A stretch of 64,000 bases of DNA from Nonomuraea rhodomycinica. Lineage in GTDB: Bacteria > Actinomycetota > Actinomycetes > Streptosporangiales > Streptosporangiaceae. The stretch lies in assembly GCF_013363995.1 (NCBI RefSeq), contig NZ_JABWGO010000002.1:620001-684000 (forward strand), in the 5' to 3' direction. Of this stretch, positions 43,694 through 52,328 are shown in pieces (position 1 is the first letter of the stretch; the number at the start of each line of letters is the position of its first letter). The notes below the pieces were generated by a model. The model was not told where the DNA came from, did not search any database, and saw nothing but the letters and a program-made list of their open reading frames with translations. The translations under genes and the position numbers were made by a program.

Positions 43694-44146
43694 ATGAGCA
43701 CACCGGCCCTGCAGACCGGGCACATCGGCCTGAACGTGACCGACTTGGCACGTTCCACCGCCTTCTACCGCCGGATCTTCGACTTCGAGGTCCTGAGCGA
43801 GAAGACCGAGGGCGAGCGCCAGTTCGCCTTCCTCGGCCGCGACGGCAAGCTGCTGGTCACGTTGTGGCAGCAGAGCGGCGGCGCCTTCCCCGTCGACCGG
43901 CCCGGCCTGCACCACCTGTCGTTCCAGGTGCCCGACATCGAGGCGGTCCGCCAGGCCGAGGCCACCTTGCGCGAACTCGGCGTGCAGCCGCTCTACGACG
44001 GGATCGTCCCGCACGGCGAGGGGGCGTCCTCCGGCGGCGTGTTCTTCACCGACCCGGACGGCATCCGCCTGGAGATCTACGCGCCCAGCGGCGCCGACAC
44101 CGCACCGGCGCCCACGCAGGGCGCACCGACCTGCGGCTTCTTCTAA
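43694..44146 (+). CDS. VOC-family (glyoxalase/bleomycin-resistance/dioxygenase fold) protein
   Basis: 150 residues from ATG 43694. Two beta-alpha-beta-beta-beta modules: TGHIGLNVTDLARSTAFYRR with metal His 10, and GLHHLSFQVPDIEAVRQAEA with the second His, then the glutamate in FFTDPDGIRLEIYAPSG. The H-H-E set would bind one divalent metal. Ends with a short Cys-containing tail (GAPTCGFF). Known members open epoxide-bearing or thiol-adduct substrates or act as extradiol dioxygenases; reaction here unknown. First gene of a five-gene operon. Confidence 0.85.
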   Translation: MSTPALQTGHIGLNVTDLARSTAFYRRIFDFEVLSEKTEGERQFAFLGRDGKLLVTLWQQSGGAFPVDRPGLHHLSFQVPDIEAVRQAEATLRELGVQPLYDGIVPHGEGASSGGVFFTDPDGIRLEIYAPSGADTAPAPTQGAPTCGFF

Positions 44147-44208
44147 CCAACGCCCCTCGTGCCCGGGCCGCACCGCCCGGCCCGGGCCGGCGACGGAAAG
44201 GACCGTCC

Positions 44209-45093
44209 ATGCTTCACCGAGGCGAACACGCCATACAGCGCCGCGCCGGCCTGACCGTCGACGGCTGGGGATCGGCCGGGGTGGGGGTGACCATCCCGCC
44301 CGTGGCCGCGGAGTTCCTCGGCCAGCAGCGCCTGGTGGTGCTGGCGGCCGCCGACGAGACCGGAGCGGCATGGGCGAGTGTGCTCACCGGCCCGCCGGGC
44401 TTCGCCACCGCCCCCGACGAGCGCACCGTCGTCGTGGACCGGCTGCCCGGCGCCGGCGATCCCCTCGCGGACCTCTTCGACGTCGAGCGGCAGGTCGGCA
44501 TGCTCATGATCGAGCCGGCCGCGCGGAGACGGATGCGGGTCAACGGCCGCGCCCGTCGCCAGGGGAGTCAGCTCCTGGTACGCACGGATCAGGTGTACTC
44601 CAACTGCCCGAAGTACATCCAGACCCGCGCCCACACCGAGGACTCGCCCCCGGCCCGCGGGCCGGCGCAGGTCACCGGCGAGCTCACCGCCGAGCAGCAG
44701 GGGTGGATCGCCGCGGCCGACACGTTCTTCATCGGCACGTACGCGGAGGGGCTGGGAGCCGACGCCTCACACCGCGGCGGCAACCCCGGTTTCGTCACGG
44801 TCACCGGCAGCCGCCGGCTGACCTGGCCCGACTATGTCGGCAACTCGATGTACATGACGTTGGGCAACCTGGAGCTGGAGCCGCGCTGCGGACTGCTGTT
44901 CCTGGACTGGGACAACGGCCACACCCTCCACCTGACCGGCCGCGCCCGCGTCGACTGGGACCCGGACCGGGCGGCCACCGTACCCGGGGCGCAGCGGCTG
45001 ATCGACTTCGAGGTCGACAAGGCGATCCAGGTCGTCGGCGCGGTCCCGCAACGGTGGTCCTTCGGCAGATACTCCCGCTTCAACCCCGCTTGA
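44209..45093 (+). CDS. Pyridoxamine-phosphate-oxidase-family flavoprotein
   Basis: 294 residues from ATG 44209 after GGAAAGGACC. N-terminal MLHRGEHAIQRRAGLT and the split-barrel pieces GQQRLVVLAAADETGAAWAS, RRRMRVNGRARRQGS and the diagnostic VYSNCPKYIQTR, then a second barrel with ADASHRGGNPGFVTV and YVGNSMYMTLGNLELEPRCG. This is the PPOX type often fused to or next to ferredoxin-reductase modules; it binds FMN or a related flavin rather than making pyridoxal. In this operon a ferredoxin and its reductase follow directly, so it may receive electrons from them. Confidence 0.85.
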   Translation: MLHRGEHAIQRRAGLTVDGWGSAGVGVTIPPVAAEFLGQQRLVVLAAADETGAAWASVLTGPPGFATAPDERTVVVDRLPGAGDPLADLFDVERQVGMLMIEPAARRRMRVNGRARRQGSQLLVRTDQVYSNCPKYIQTRAHTEDSPPARGPAQVTGELTAEQQGWIAAADTFFIGTYAEGLGADASHRGGNPGFVTVTGSRRLTWPDYVGNSMYMTLGNLELEPRCGLLFLDWDNGHTLHLTGRARVDWDPDRAATVPGAQRLIDFEVDKAIQVVGAVPQRWSFGRYSRFNPA

Positions 45094-45122
45094 CCGCCAT
45101 CCAGCAGACCTGAGAGAGAACC

Positions 45123-45314
45123 ATGCGCGTCCGTGTCGACATGAACCTGTGCCAGACCCACGCCCAGTGCGTGTTCGCCGCTCCCGAGGTGTTCGCCCTC
45201 AACGACGACGACGAGCTGGTGTACGACGCCACGCCCGCCGACGCGCTGCGGCCCGCCATCGAGGAGGCGGCCCGTGCCTGCCCCGTACAGGCCATCTTCC
45301 TGGACGGGGACTGA
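45123..45314 (+). CDS. Ferredoxin, single-cluster type
   Basis: 63 residues. Cys 10, 16 and 53 with His at 13 (LCQTHAQC ... ACPV), the same spacing as the ferredoxin at 15630-15848, where position 13 is Tyr. The His-substituted form is well known for mycobacterial and other actinobacterial P450 ferredoxins. ATG 45123 after GAGAGAACC. No P450 is in this operon, unlike the other, so the acceptor is open; the neighbouring PPOX-family protein is a candidate. Confidence 0.92.
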   Translation: MRVRVDMNLCQTHAQCVFAAPEVFALNDDDELVYDATPADALRPAIEEAARACPVQAIFLDGD

Positions 45315-45316
45315 TC

Positions 45317-46462
45317 GTGCCGGGCCGCATCGCGATCGCCGGCGCCGGCCTCGCCGGGCTGTCCGCCGCACAAGAACTCCGCCGCCTCGGCCATGACGGT
45401 GAGATCAGCATGGTCGGCGCCGAGTCGCACCGGCCCTACCGGCGGCCGCCCCTGTCCAAGGACTACCTCCTCGACCACGACGCCGACGTCGCCCTCCCCG
45501 GCACCGGCGAACTCGGCGTGACCTGGCTGCTCGGCCAGGCCGCCACCGGCCTCGACCTCGCCGGCCGCCGGCTGCTGCGCGGAGCGCTGCCGTCCGTCCC
45601 GTTCGACGCCCTGGTGATCGCCACCGGAGTACGTCCCCGTACCCTGCCGGGTGCCGACGGCCTTCGCGGCGTGGTCACGTTGCGCACCCTCGACGACGCC
45701 CGGACCCTGCGCGACGCGCTCGCCGGCCGTCCCCGCGTGGTCGTGGCCGGAGCGGGATTCCTCGGCTCCGAGGTCGCGGCCACCCTGCGCGCCCTGGACG
45801 TGCCGGTCACCCTGGTGGAGCCCGACCGCGTGCCGCTGCGCCGCCCGCTGGGCGAGCAGGTCGGCGCGATCATCGCCGACCTGCACCGCGCCCACGACGT
45901 CGACCTGCGGCTCGGCCGCCGTGTCAGCGCCGTCACCGGCGCCGGCCGGGTGGAACGGGTACATCTGGACGACGGCACGGTGCTGGCCGCCGACCTGCTC
46001 GTCGCGGCTCTCGGCGCCGAGCCGCAGGTCGAGTGGCTCCACGGCAGCGGCGTGCGCCTCGACGGCGGCGTCGTCGTCGACCGGCACGGGCTCGCCGCGC
46101 CGCGCGTGGCCGCCGCCGGAGACGTCGCCCGATGGCCGTCCGCCATGCTGGGAGGGGAGCTGATCCGAGTGGAGCACTACAGCAACGCCGTCGAACAGGG
46201 CGCCCACGCCGTACGGGCGCTGCTGGGCATCGCCGACCGCTACGACCCGGTGCCCTCGTTCTGGTGCGACCTGTACGGCCACCGGCTCAGATCCGTCGGG
46301 CTCACCGGTGCCGGATACGAGCTACGGCTGCTCGCTCACGAACCCGACGGCCGTTTCCTGGCCGAATACCACCACAACGGACGGGTGGTCGGTGCGGTGA
46401 CCGCCGGCTTCCTGCGCCGGCTGACCACCTACCGCCACCTGTTGACCAAGGAGCACGCATGA
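45317..46462 (+). CDS. FAD-dependent ferredoxin reductase
   Basis: 381 residues from GTG 45317, two bases after the ferredoxin stop. FAD motif [20 protein letters not shown] near 5-24, [13 protein letters not shown] near 41, NAD-binding [20 protein letters not shown] near 141-160 and [12 protein letters not shown] near 262. Putidaredoxin-reductase type, without the long tail of its paralogue at 15845. Its stop overlaps the start of the NTF2-like gene (ATGA). Confidence 0.9.
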   Translation: MPGRIAIAGAGLAGLSAAQELRRLGHDGEISMVGAESHRPYRRPPLSKDYLLDHDADVALPGTGELGVTWLLGQAATGLDLAGRRLLRGALPSVPFDALVIATGVRPRTLPGADGLRGVVTLRTLDDARTLRDALAGRPRVVVAGAGFLGSEVAATLRALDVPVTLVEPDRVPLRRPLGEQVGAIIADLHRAHDVDLRLGRRVSAVTGAGRVERVHLDDGTVLAADLLVAALGAEPQVEWLHGSGVRLDGGVVVDRHGLAAPRVAAAGDVARWPSAMLGGELIRVEHYSNAVEQGAHAVRALLGIADRYDPVPSFWCDLYGHRLRSVGLTGAGYELRLLAHEPDGRFLAEYHHNGRVVGAVTAGFLRRLTTYRHLLTKEHA

Positions 46463-46914
46463 CCCGCCCACCTGTCCCGCCCTTCACCGCCGAGACGGCT
46501 CTGGCCAAGGTCCAGGCCGCTGAGGACGCGTGGAACACCCGCGACCCGCAGCGCGTGGCACTCGCCTACACGCCGGACTCCGTCTGGCGCAATCGCGACG
46601 AGTTCGTCACCGGCCGCGACGAGATCGTCGACTTCCTGACCCGCAAGTGGAGGAAGGAGCTCGACTACGCGCTGCGCAAGGAGCTCTGGACGTTCACCGA
46701 CGACCGGATCGCCGTTCGGTTCCAGTACGAATGGCATGACGCCGACGGACAATGGTGGCGCAGCTACGGCAACGAGCTGTGGGAGTTCGACGCCGACGGG
46801 CTGATGCGACGGCGCGAGGCCAGCATCAACGACCTCCGGATCACTGCCGGACAACGACGCATCTTCGGCCCGCGCCCGGCCGGCGAACACGGCGCGTCCT
46901 TGCCGCTCGCCTAG
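46459..46914 (+). CDS. NTF2-like / DUF1348 protein
   Basis: 151 residues. The NTF2-like cone fold is shown by [60 protein letters not shown] and [27 protein letters not shown]1348 members are small enzymes or binding proteins of unknown substrate. Last gene of the VOC-PPOX-ferredoxin-reductase operon; coupled to the reductase by a four-base overlap. Confidence 0.85.
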   Translation: MTRPPVPPFTAETALAKVQAAEDAWNTRDPQRVALAYTPDSVWRNRDEFVTGRDEIVDFLTRKWRKELDYALRKELWTFTDDRIAVRFQYEWHDADGQWWRSYGNELWEFDADGLMRRREASINDLRITAGQRRIFGPRPAGEHGASLPLA

Positions 46915-47042
46915 CGCAGCGTTCCGCACCACGGCCGCGCAGGTTCTGCCGACGCCGCGCCTCTACCGACAGAGCGACCAGTCCGTCACACGAGTCCGTT
47001 GGAGTGGACGCGGAGGACCGGCGGCGAGCAGACGCGATTATC

Positions 47043-47072
47043 GTCATGATGTCAGGACAAATACTTGACTCC
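47043..47072. promoter_or_regulatory. Candidate operator/promoter upstream of the Gfo/Idh/MocA gene
   Basis: TGTC-AG-GACA (47050-47059), a short dyad in AT-rich sequence (CAAATACTTGACTCC follows), 113 bases before the start of the dehydrogenase gene. TTGACT at 47066 could be a -35 box. Weak but isolated signal. Confidence 0.3.
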
Positions 47073-47171
47073 ATCGCCGTCGCGAGGCAGTCTCGGGGCA
47101 TCGCCGAGGCCGCCCGCCCAGGGCCGGCCCGGTGAGTGACGATCCAACGACGCGAACGGGCGGGGTGCCGC

Positions 47172-48224
47172 ATGCGGATCGGGCTCGCGGGCGTGGGCAG
47201 GATAGGCGCCTTCCACGCCGGGACTCTGGCTGCTCTCGTCGACGTCCACGAGCTGGTCGTGACCGACGCCGACCTGCGGGCGGCGGAACGGGTCGCCGCC
47301 GAGCTGGGGTCCCGGCCGGCCGGGCGCGTCGCCGGCGCGCTTCGGATCCGGGTGGCGCCGGACGCCGATGCCCTGATCGCGTCGGGCGTCGACGGCTTCG
47401 TGATCGCCACCGCCACCCCGGGGCACGCGCCGCTGCTGCGTCAGGCCGTCGCCGCCGGGGTGCCGGTCTTCTGCGAGAAGCCCGTGGCGGCCACCCTGAA
47501 GGAGACCATCGAACTGGCGAACCTCGCCGAAAGCTCCGGGGTGCCGGTCCACGTCGGCTTCCAGCGCCGGTTCGACGCCGGGTACCGGCGCGCGCGGGCC
47601 GCGGTGGCCTCCGGCGAGCTCGGGTTCGTGCACACCGTCCGGGCCGCCACCCACGACCAGGCGCCCCCGCACGCCTCCTACGTCCCGACCTCCGGCGGCA
47701 TCTTCCGCGACTGCAACGTGCACGACTTCGACATCCTGCGGTTCGTCACCGGGCGTGAGGTGGCCACCGTCTACGCCACGGGCGCCAACAAGGGCGCGGC
47801 CTTCTTCGCCGAGGCCGGCGACGTCGACACCGGCGGCGCCCTGCTGACCCTGGACGACGGCACGATCGCGCTGATCTCCTCGACCCGCTACCACGGCGGC
47901 GGCCACGACGTGCGCATGGAGGTCCATGGCGAGAAGGGCGCGATCGCCGTCGGCCTGGACCACTCGCTGGCGATGCGCTCGGCCGAGGAGGGCGTCGACT
48001 TCCCGCGCGGCCCGCGCAAGTCGTCGTTCATGGAGCGTTTCCTCCCGGCGTACCAGGCCGAGCTGGCGGCCTTCGCCGCCGTCGCCCGCGGCGAGCGGCC
48101 CTCCCCGTGCACGGTCCGCGACGCGCTGGAGGCGTTCCGCGTCGCCGAGGCGTGCGAGCTGTCGCGGGCGGAACGGCGGCCCGTGACCATGTCCGAGATC
48201 GAGGGGATCGGTGGCGGGGCGTGA
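47172..48224 (+). CDS. Gfo/Idh/MocA-family dehydrogenase (inositol 2-dehydrogenase-like)
   Basis: 350 residues from ATG 47172 (MRIGLAGVGRIGAFHAGTLA), the classic N-terminal Rossmann motif. CEKPVAATL near 105 is the conserved EKP; VGFQRRFDAGYRRARAAV near 130 and the catalytic GGIFRDCNVHDFDILRF near 175 (Asp and His) match inositol/scyllo-inositol dehydrogenases. NAD-dependent oxidation of a sugar or inositol is expected. No other inositol genes are in the window. Likely monocistronic; ends 6 bases before the stop of the opposite-strand SdpI-like gene. Confidence 0.87.
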   Translation: MRIGLAGVGRIGAFHAGTLAALVDVHELVVTDADLRAAERVAAELGSRPAGRVAGALRIRVAPDADALIASGVDGFVIATATPGHAPLLRQAVAAGVPVFCEKPVAATLKETIELANLAESSGVPVHVGFQRRFDAGYRRARAAVASGELGFVHTVRAATHDQAPPHASYVPTSGGIFRDCNVHDFDILRFVTGREVATVYATGANKGAAFFAEAGDVDTGGALLTLDDGTIALISSTRYHGGGHDVRMEVHGEKGAIAVGLDHSLAMRSAEEGVDFPRGPRKSSFMERFLPAYQAELAAFAAVARGERPSPCTVRDALEAFRVAEACELSRAERRPVTMSEIEGIGGGA

Positions 48225-48229
48225 CGCGT

Positions 48230-48979
48230 TCACCTGCCGCCCGTGCCGCCGCCTCCCGCGGCCGGTGAGGTCGTGTCCCGGACGCGCCAGGAGTAGATCG
48301 AGGCGATGACGCTCGCGCCGACGATGCCTGTCAGATCGAGAGGGATGAGGATCGCCTCCGGAACGGTGAACGCCGCGACGGTCAGGACCGCGCCGACGGC
48401 GGTGAAGAGGCGGCCGCCGAACCGGTGGGTCAGCACCCAGCACCGCTCGTCGGTCAGCGTCCACCAGGTGCGGAAGCCGGCGATCCCGTTGGGCCGCAGG
48501 AAGGGCAGAGCCCTTCCGATGACCACGGTGAACACCCCGAGCGCGACGCCCACCACTCTCATCAGGGGGACGCCTCCGGTGACCGCGCCGAGCACCGAGG
48601 CCGCGTGGATGCCGGCCAGCAGGCCGAGCACGCCGATCGCGATGGTGTTGTAGCCGCGCGCGGAGGCGGCCAGTCGCCGGCGGTCGGGCACGACGAGGGG
48701 CAGCACGACCAGGACGGCCGCGAGCACCAGGATGACGACGGGCAGCGTGATCAGCGCCTCGCTCTTGCCGCCCAGCCGGTCGGGCTTGCCCGAGGCGCCC
48801 CAGTGCACGGGCAAGCGGGCGTCGTCGGGGATGCGGGTCCACGCCCACAGCGACAGGGCGGCCGTACCCGCGAGCAGGAGGGCGGCGCCGATCGCGGTGG
48901 GGCGGGTGTTCATCAGGGCGGGAGCGCTGTGGGGCGTGCGGTCTCCGCCGTGGGCGGACGGCATGCGGTCGTCCGTCAT
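48230..48979 (-). CDS. SdpI / DUF1648-family membrane protein
   Basis: 249 residues from ATG 48979. After a polar N-terminus, about six membrane segments: IGAALLLAGTAALSLWAWTR with the DUF1648 block RLPVHWGASGKPDRLGGK, then LITLPVVILVLAAVLVVLPL, a middle pair, and VVGVALGVFTVVIGRALPF LRPNGIAGFRTWWTLTD, the SdpI signature region with GIRTPWTL-like spacing. SdpI in Bacillus gives immunity to a cannibalism toxin; most relatives are of unknown role. Upstream in-frame codons to 49186 lie over the MarR start and are not used. Confidence 0.83.
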   Translation of the reverse strand: MTDDRMPSAHGGDRTPHSAPALMNTRPTAIGAALLLAGTAALSLWAWTRIPDDARLPVHWGASGKPDRLGGKSEALITLPVVILVLAAVLVVLPLVVPDRRRLAASARGYNTIAIGVLGLLAGIHAASVLGAVTGGVPLMRVVGVALGVFTVVIGRALPFLRPNGIAGFRTWWTLTDERCWVLTHRFGGRLFTAVGAVLTVAAFTVPEAILIPLDLTGIVGASVIASIYSWRVRDTTSPAAGGGGTGGR

Positions 48980-49174
48980 GGGCACCTCCAGGGTCCGGTC
49001 CGATGTCACGTTGCCGACCAGACTTCCCGGCGCTCCACGATCGACGATAACAGCGGGCGGGCTCCCCGGCCAGAGGCCTGAGCGGAGAACGCGCGCCGGC
49101 GGACGCGCCGGCGCGTCCGCCGGCGGTAGTTCGTCTCGCGAATTGTAAGGCCTCGGAAATGTTAGTCTGAACAC

Positions 49175-49657
49175 GTGGCTAAGCAATATGAAGGACAGAT
49201 CGGAGTGGTGGCCGCGCTGGTGCGGTCCACGTTCCTGGTGAACGCGGTGTACGCCGAGTCCGCCCGGGAGTACGGCCTCACCTCGCAGCAGGGTCAGCTG
49301 CTGTGCGTGCTGATGGCGCAGTCGTACGGCATGGGGGAGCTGGGCGCGGTGCTGGGGCTGGCCAAGTCGAGCCTCACCGGGCTGGTGGACCGCACCGAGC
49401 GCAACGGCCTGGTCCAGCGCAAACCCGACCCGCAGGACTCACGCGCGGTGCGGATCGCGCTCACCAGGAAGGGCTCCAAGGTCGCGGAGGAGTTCTACGT
49501 CGAGACCTGCCGGCGGATCGAGAACCTGACGACGGGCCTGTCCGACGCGGACCGCGAGACGCTCGCCGGCCTGCTCGGCGGCGTCGTGGAGGCCAACAAG
49601 GTCCCCGTGGTCTTCCTGGAGCCCGGGGGAGGGGCCGGCCTGGAGCACGAACGTTAG
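49175..49657 (+). CDS. MarR-family transcriptional regulator
   Basis: 160 residues from GTG 49175. Winged helix: YGLTSQQGQLLCVLMAQSYG, MGELGAVLGLAKSSLTGLVD, RTERNGLVQRKPDPQDSRAV with the arginine-rich wing. Helices at both ends would make the dimer. It precedes an oxidoreductase gene on the same strand; between them lie inverted repeats of AGTTCGTG, so the MarR protein probably represses that gene. An N-terminal cysteine is absent; Cys 46 and 112 might respond to redox state. Confidence 0.87.
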   Translation: MAKQYEGQIGVVAALVRSTFLVNAVYAESAREYGLTSQQGQLLCVLMAQSYGMGELGAVLGLAKSSLTGLVDRTERNGLVQRKPDPQDSRAVRIALTRKGSKVAEEFYVETCRRIENLTTGLSDADRETLAGLLGGVVEANKVPVVFLEPGGGAGLEHER

Positions 49658-49673
49658 AGCGCTCCCGGGTTGC

Positions 49674-49712
49674 AGTTCGTGTCACGAACTATTATGGTTC
49701 GTAGCACGAACT
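49674..49712. promoter_or_regulatory. MarR operators upstream of the oxidoreductase gene
   Basis: Perfect dyad AGTTCGTG-T-CACGAACT at 49674-49690, followed by a second, imperfect one, GGTTCGTAGCACGAACT (49696-49712), 22 bases further on. The sites fill most of the 86-base gap and lie 32 bases before the ATG. Confidence 0.75.
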
Positions 49713-49743
49713 GAACCTCTTTCCCGGATGGGGGCGTGACATC

Positions 49744-50838
49744 ATGAGCAGTCGTACGGTGGTGGTCGTCGGCGGCGGTTACGGCGGTTCGGCGCTCGCC
49801 AGGGCGCTGGACGCCGAGGCCGAGGTCGTCCTCGTGGACCCCCGCGACGCGTTCGTCAACACGGCGGGCTCGCTGCGGGCGCTGACCCGGCCCGAGTGGG
49901 CAGGCAACATGTTCTTCCCCTACGAGCAGTGGCTGACGCGGGGCCGGGTGGTCCGCGACCGCGCGGTCTCCGTGGACGCCGGCGGCGTCACCCTGGCCTC
50001 GGGCGAACGCATCGAGGCCGGCCATCTGGTCCTGGCGACGGGCTCCAGCTACGCCTACCCGGCCAAGCCCGTCTCCGACTCCGCCGACGAGGTGCTGGAC
50101 GACCTCCGCCGGACCCACAAGGAGCTGGCCGGCGCCGAACGGGTGCTGATCCTCGGCGCCGGGCCGGTCGGCCTGGAGCTGGCCGGGGAGATCAAGGAGG
50201 TCTGGCCGCACAAGCAGGTGACCGTCGTCGATCCGGCCGGGCGGCTGCTGCCCGCCTTCCCGGACGAGCTGCGCCAGGACCTGCACCGCCAGCTCGACGA
50301 GCTCGGCGTACGCCTGCGGCTGGGCGCCGGGCTGGTCGCGCCGCCGGCGACCGAGCCCGGCCAGGCCGAGACCTTCACCGTCACCACCACCGGAGGTGAG
50401 GAGATCACCGCCGACATCTGGTTCCGCGCGTACGGCGTGCGCACCAACAGCGACTACCTCGCCGACGGCCGGCTCACCGTCCGCAACGCGCAGGGGCAGG
50501 TCCCGGTCACCGAGACGCTCAACGTCAGGGGGTACGACCACGTCTACGCGATCGGCGACATCACCGACGTCCCCGAGGCCAAGATGGCGGGGTACGCCAT
50601 GCAGCACGCCGACGTGGTGGCGCGCAACATCCTCGCCCGGCTGAACGGCGAGCAGCCCACGGCGACCTACCGGCCTCTGCCGTACCCCATGATCCTGCTT
50701 CCGCTCGGGCCGCGCGGCGGCGTCGGCCAGTTGCCCACCCCTGACGGCCCGGCCGTCGTCCCGGCGGAGACCGTGTCGGCGTACAAGGGCGCCGACCTGT
50801 TCACCGGCCGCTTCACCGAACAGTTCGGCTCCGCCTGA
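49744..50838 (+). CDS. NAD(P)/FAD-dependent oxidoreductase (AIF/FSP1-like)
   Basis: 364 residues. FAD motif VVVVGGGYGGSALARALDA at 6-24, VLATGSSYAYPAKP near 99, NAD-binding VLILGAGPVGLELAGEIKEV near 135-154, and VYAIGDITDVPEAKMAGYAMQ near 260, where the quinone-reductase-like family has its second FAD contact. The short length and lack of membrane anchor fit the FSP1/AIFM2-like soluble group; such enzymes reduce quinones or other electrophiles. Under a MarR operator, so induction by quinone-like stress is plausible. Confidence 0.85.
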   Translation: MSSRTVVVVGGGYGGSALARALDAEAEVVLVDPRDAFVNTAGSLRALTRPEWAGNMFFPYEQWLTRGRVVRDRAVSVDAGGVTLASGERIEAGHLVLATGSSYAYPAKPVSDSADEVLDDLRRTHKELAGAERVLILGAGPVGLELAGEIKEVWPHKQVTVVDPAGRLLPAFPDELRQDLHRQLDELGVRLRLGAGLVAPPATEPGQAETFTVTTTGGEEITADIWFRAYGVRTNSDYLADGRLTVRNAQGQVPVTETLNVRGYDHVYAIGDITDVPEAKMAGYAMQHADVVARNILARLNGEQPTATYRPLPYPMILLPLGPRGGVGQLPTPDGPAVVPAETVSAYKGADLFTGRFTEQFGSA

Positions 50839-50925
50839 GCCCGGAGGACGGGACCGTCCGGCTTCCCCGCAGCCGGGAGGACGGGACGGGACCGTCCGGC
50901 TCCGCCTCGCCCGGGGGACGCCGCC
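50827..50925. repeat. Imperfect tandem repeat with dyad cores at the 3' end of the oxidoreductase gene
   Basis: About 2.5 copies of a ~36-base unit. GGACGGGACCGTCCGGCT is exact at 50846-50863 and 50884-50901, and each contains GGACGG-GA-CCGTCC, a hairpin. GGCTCCGCCT occurs at 50827 and 50898, and the stop codon of the gene lies in the first unit. Could act as terminator for the upstream gene. Confidence 0.6.
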
Positions 50926-50995
50926 CCGCGCCGAGCCACCTGCCCGCGGCGGGCTCCCTCTGATAATCGGGAAATCCACAAGGAAAGGCAGAACC

Positions 50996-51910
50996 GTGTC
51001 TGCACACGACGTCGTCTTCGGCTTCGGGGCGCACAGCGGCATCCACGAGGCGCCGCAACTGCTGCGCATGGCCCAGCAGGCCGACCGCGACCGGCTCGAC
51101 ATCTTCTCGCTGTCGGACCATCCCTACATCGGCGGGCGCCTCGACGCCTACGCCGCGCTCGGCTTCATCCTCGGCCGGACCGAGCACATCGCCGGCTTCG
51201 CCAACGTCACCAACCTGCCGACCCGGCCCGCTCCCATGCTGGCCCGGACGGTGACGTCGCTGTCGGCGCTGTCGGAGGGCCGCGTCGTGCTCGGCATGGG
51301 CGCGGGCGGGCTGTGGGACCGGATCTCCGACATGGGCGTCCCGCGGCTGTCGCCGGGCGACGCCGTGGACGCCTTCGAGGAAGCGATCGTGCTGGTCAAG
51401 AAGCTGTCGGGCGGCGGACCGCCGGTCACCTTCCAGGGCCGCCACTACCAGGTGAACCGGATCGAGCCCGCCCCCGTGGCCGCGCCCCCGGTGTGGACGG
51501 GATCGAACGGACCGAGGTCGCTGGCCGCCACCGGCCGGGTGGCCGACGGCTGGCTCCCCGGCCACGCGGCGGACTGGCGCAGCGAGCGCTACCGGACCTC
51601 GCGCCCGATCATCGACGAGGCGGCGGCGGCCGTGGGCCGGGACCCGCGCGAGATCCGGACGATCTACAACTTCCCCGGGCGCATCACCGACCGTCCGCTG
51701 CCGGCCACCCGCGACCAGGACGGCCGCTGGGTCGGCGGCTCCGTCGGCCAATGGGTCGAGGAGCTGACCGAGGCCGTGCTGGAGCACGACGCGTCGGGCT
51801 TCATCCTCTTCGCCCCCGATCACGGCGCCTCGGACCTCGTCACGCTCGGCCGCTGGGCCGCGGAGATCGTCCCGGCCGTGCGCGAGGCGGTCGCGGCGAA
51901 GAACGACTGA
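50996..51910 (+). CDS. LLM-class flavin-dependent oxidoreductase
   Basis: 304 residues from GTG 50996 after AAGGAAAGGC. Luciferase-like TIM barrel: FGAHSGIHEAPQLLRMAQQA, DIFSLSDHPYIGGRLDAYAA, the flavin-binding FANVTNLPTRPAPMLARTVT, LSEGRVVLGMGAGGLWD near 95 and PVWTGSNGPRSLAATGRVAD near 165. F420 or FMN is the likely cofactor; many actinobacterial members use F420. Substrate unknown. Separate transcript from the MarR-regulated gene. Confidence 0.87.
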   Translation: MSAHDVVFGFGAHSGIHEAPQLLRMAQQADRDRLDIFSLSDHPYIGGRLDAYAALGFILGRTEHIAGFANVTNLPTRPAPMLARTVTSLSALSEGRVVLGMGAGGLWDRISDMGVPRLSPGDAVDAFEEAIVLVKKLSGGGPPVTFQGRHYQVNRIEPAPVAAPPVWTGSNGPRSLAATGRVADGWLPGHAADWRSERYRTSRPIIDEAAAAVGRDPREIRTIYNFPGRITDRPLPATRDQDGRWVGGSVGQWVEELTEAVLEHDASGFILFAPDHGASDLVTLGRWAAEIVPAVREAVAAKND

Positions 51911-51919
51911 GGCCGTCGC

Positions 51920-51944
51920 CCGGAGCCGCCATGGACGGCTCCGG
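51920..51944. terminator. Bidirectional hairpin between convergent genes
   Basis: CCGGAGCC (51920-51927) and GGCTCCGG (51937-51944) around a 9-base loop, 10 bases after the LLM gene stop and 20 before the stop of the opposite DUF6289 gene. Confidence 0.7.
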
Positions 51945-51964
51945 GGAGATCGCGCAGGCTCCGA

Positions 51965-52195
51965 TCAGCAGGCCACCCAGGAGACCTTCGCCTGGCCGTC
52001 CTGAGTGCCCCACTGGCCCGTCTGGTTGCAGCCGAACCAGCGCTGTCCGACGAGCGTGTCGCCGGCCCAGTAGCTGATGACGGTGAGGAGGTCACCGCCG
52101 GGCGGGGGAGGAGGAATGGCATGAGCCGGGGTCGATCCGAGGGCCAGCAGACCGGCGGCCAGCGCCGCCGTGACGATCCCACGCTTGATTCTCAC
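51965..52195 (-). CDS. Small secreted protein, DUF6289 family
   Basis: 76 residues. Signal peptide MRIKRGIVTAALAAGLLALG ending PAHAIPPP, then GGDLLTVISYWAGDTLVGQR and WFGCNQTGQWGTQDGQ, ending VSWVAC. Two cysteines suggest one disulfide. The V-YY-D-LVG-RW-GC pattern is that of DUF6289, small exported actinobacterial proteins of unknown function. Good ribosome site (AGGAACCTTCGTGAGA reads as GAGG upstream on the minus strand). Confidence 0.85.
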   Translation of the reverse strand: MRIKRGIVTAALAAGLLALGSTPAHAIPPPPPGGDLLTVISYWAGDTLVGQRWFGCNQTGQWGTQDGQAKVSWVAC

Positions 52196-52328
52196 GAAGG
52201 TTCCTCCAGGTCAATGCGGTTGTGGACCAGAGCGAACGCCGAAGCCGTGCACGTGAATCGCCCTCACGATAACCGCGTTGATCAAGGCTGTCAGCAACAG
52301 GCGGCGCTTACCCGGCATCAACCGTCCG

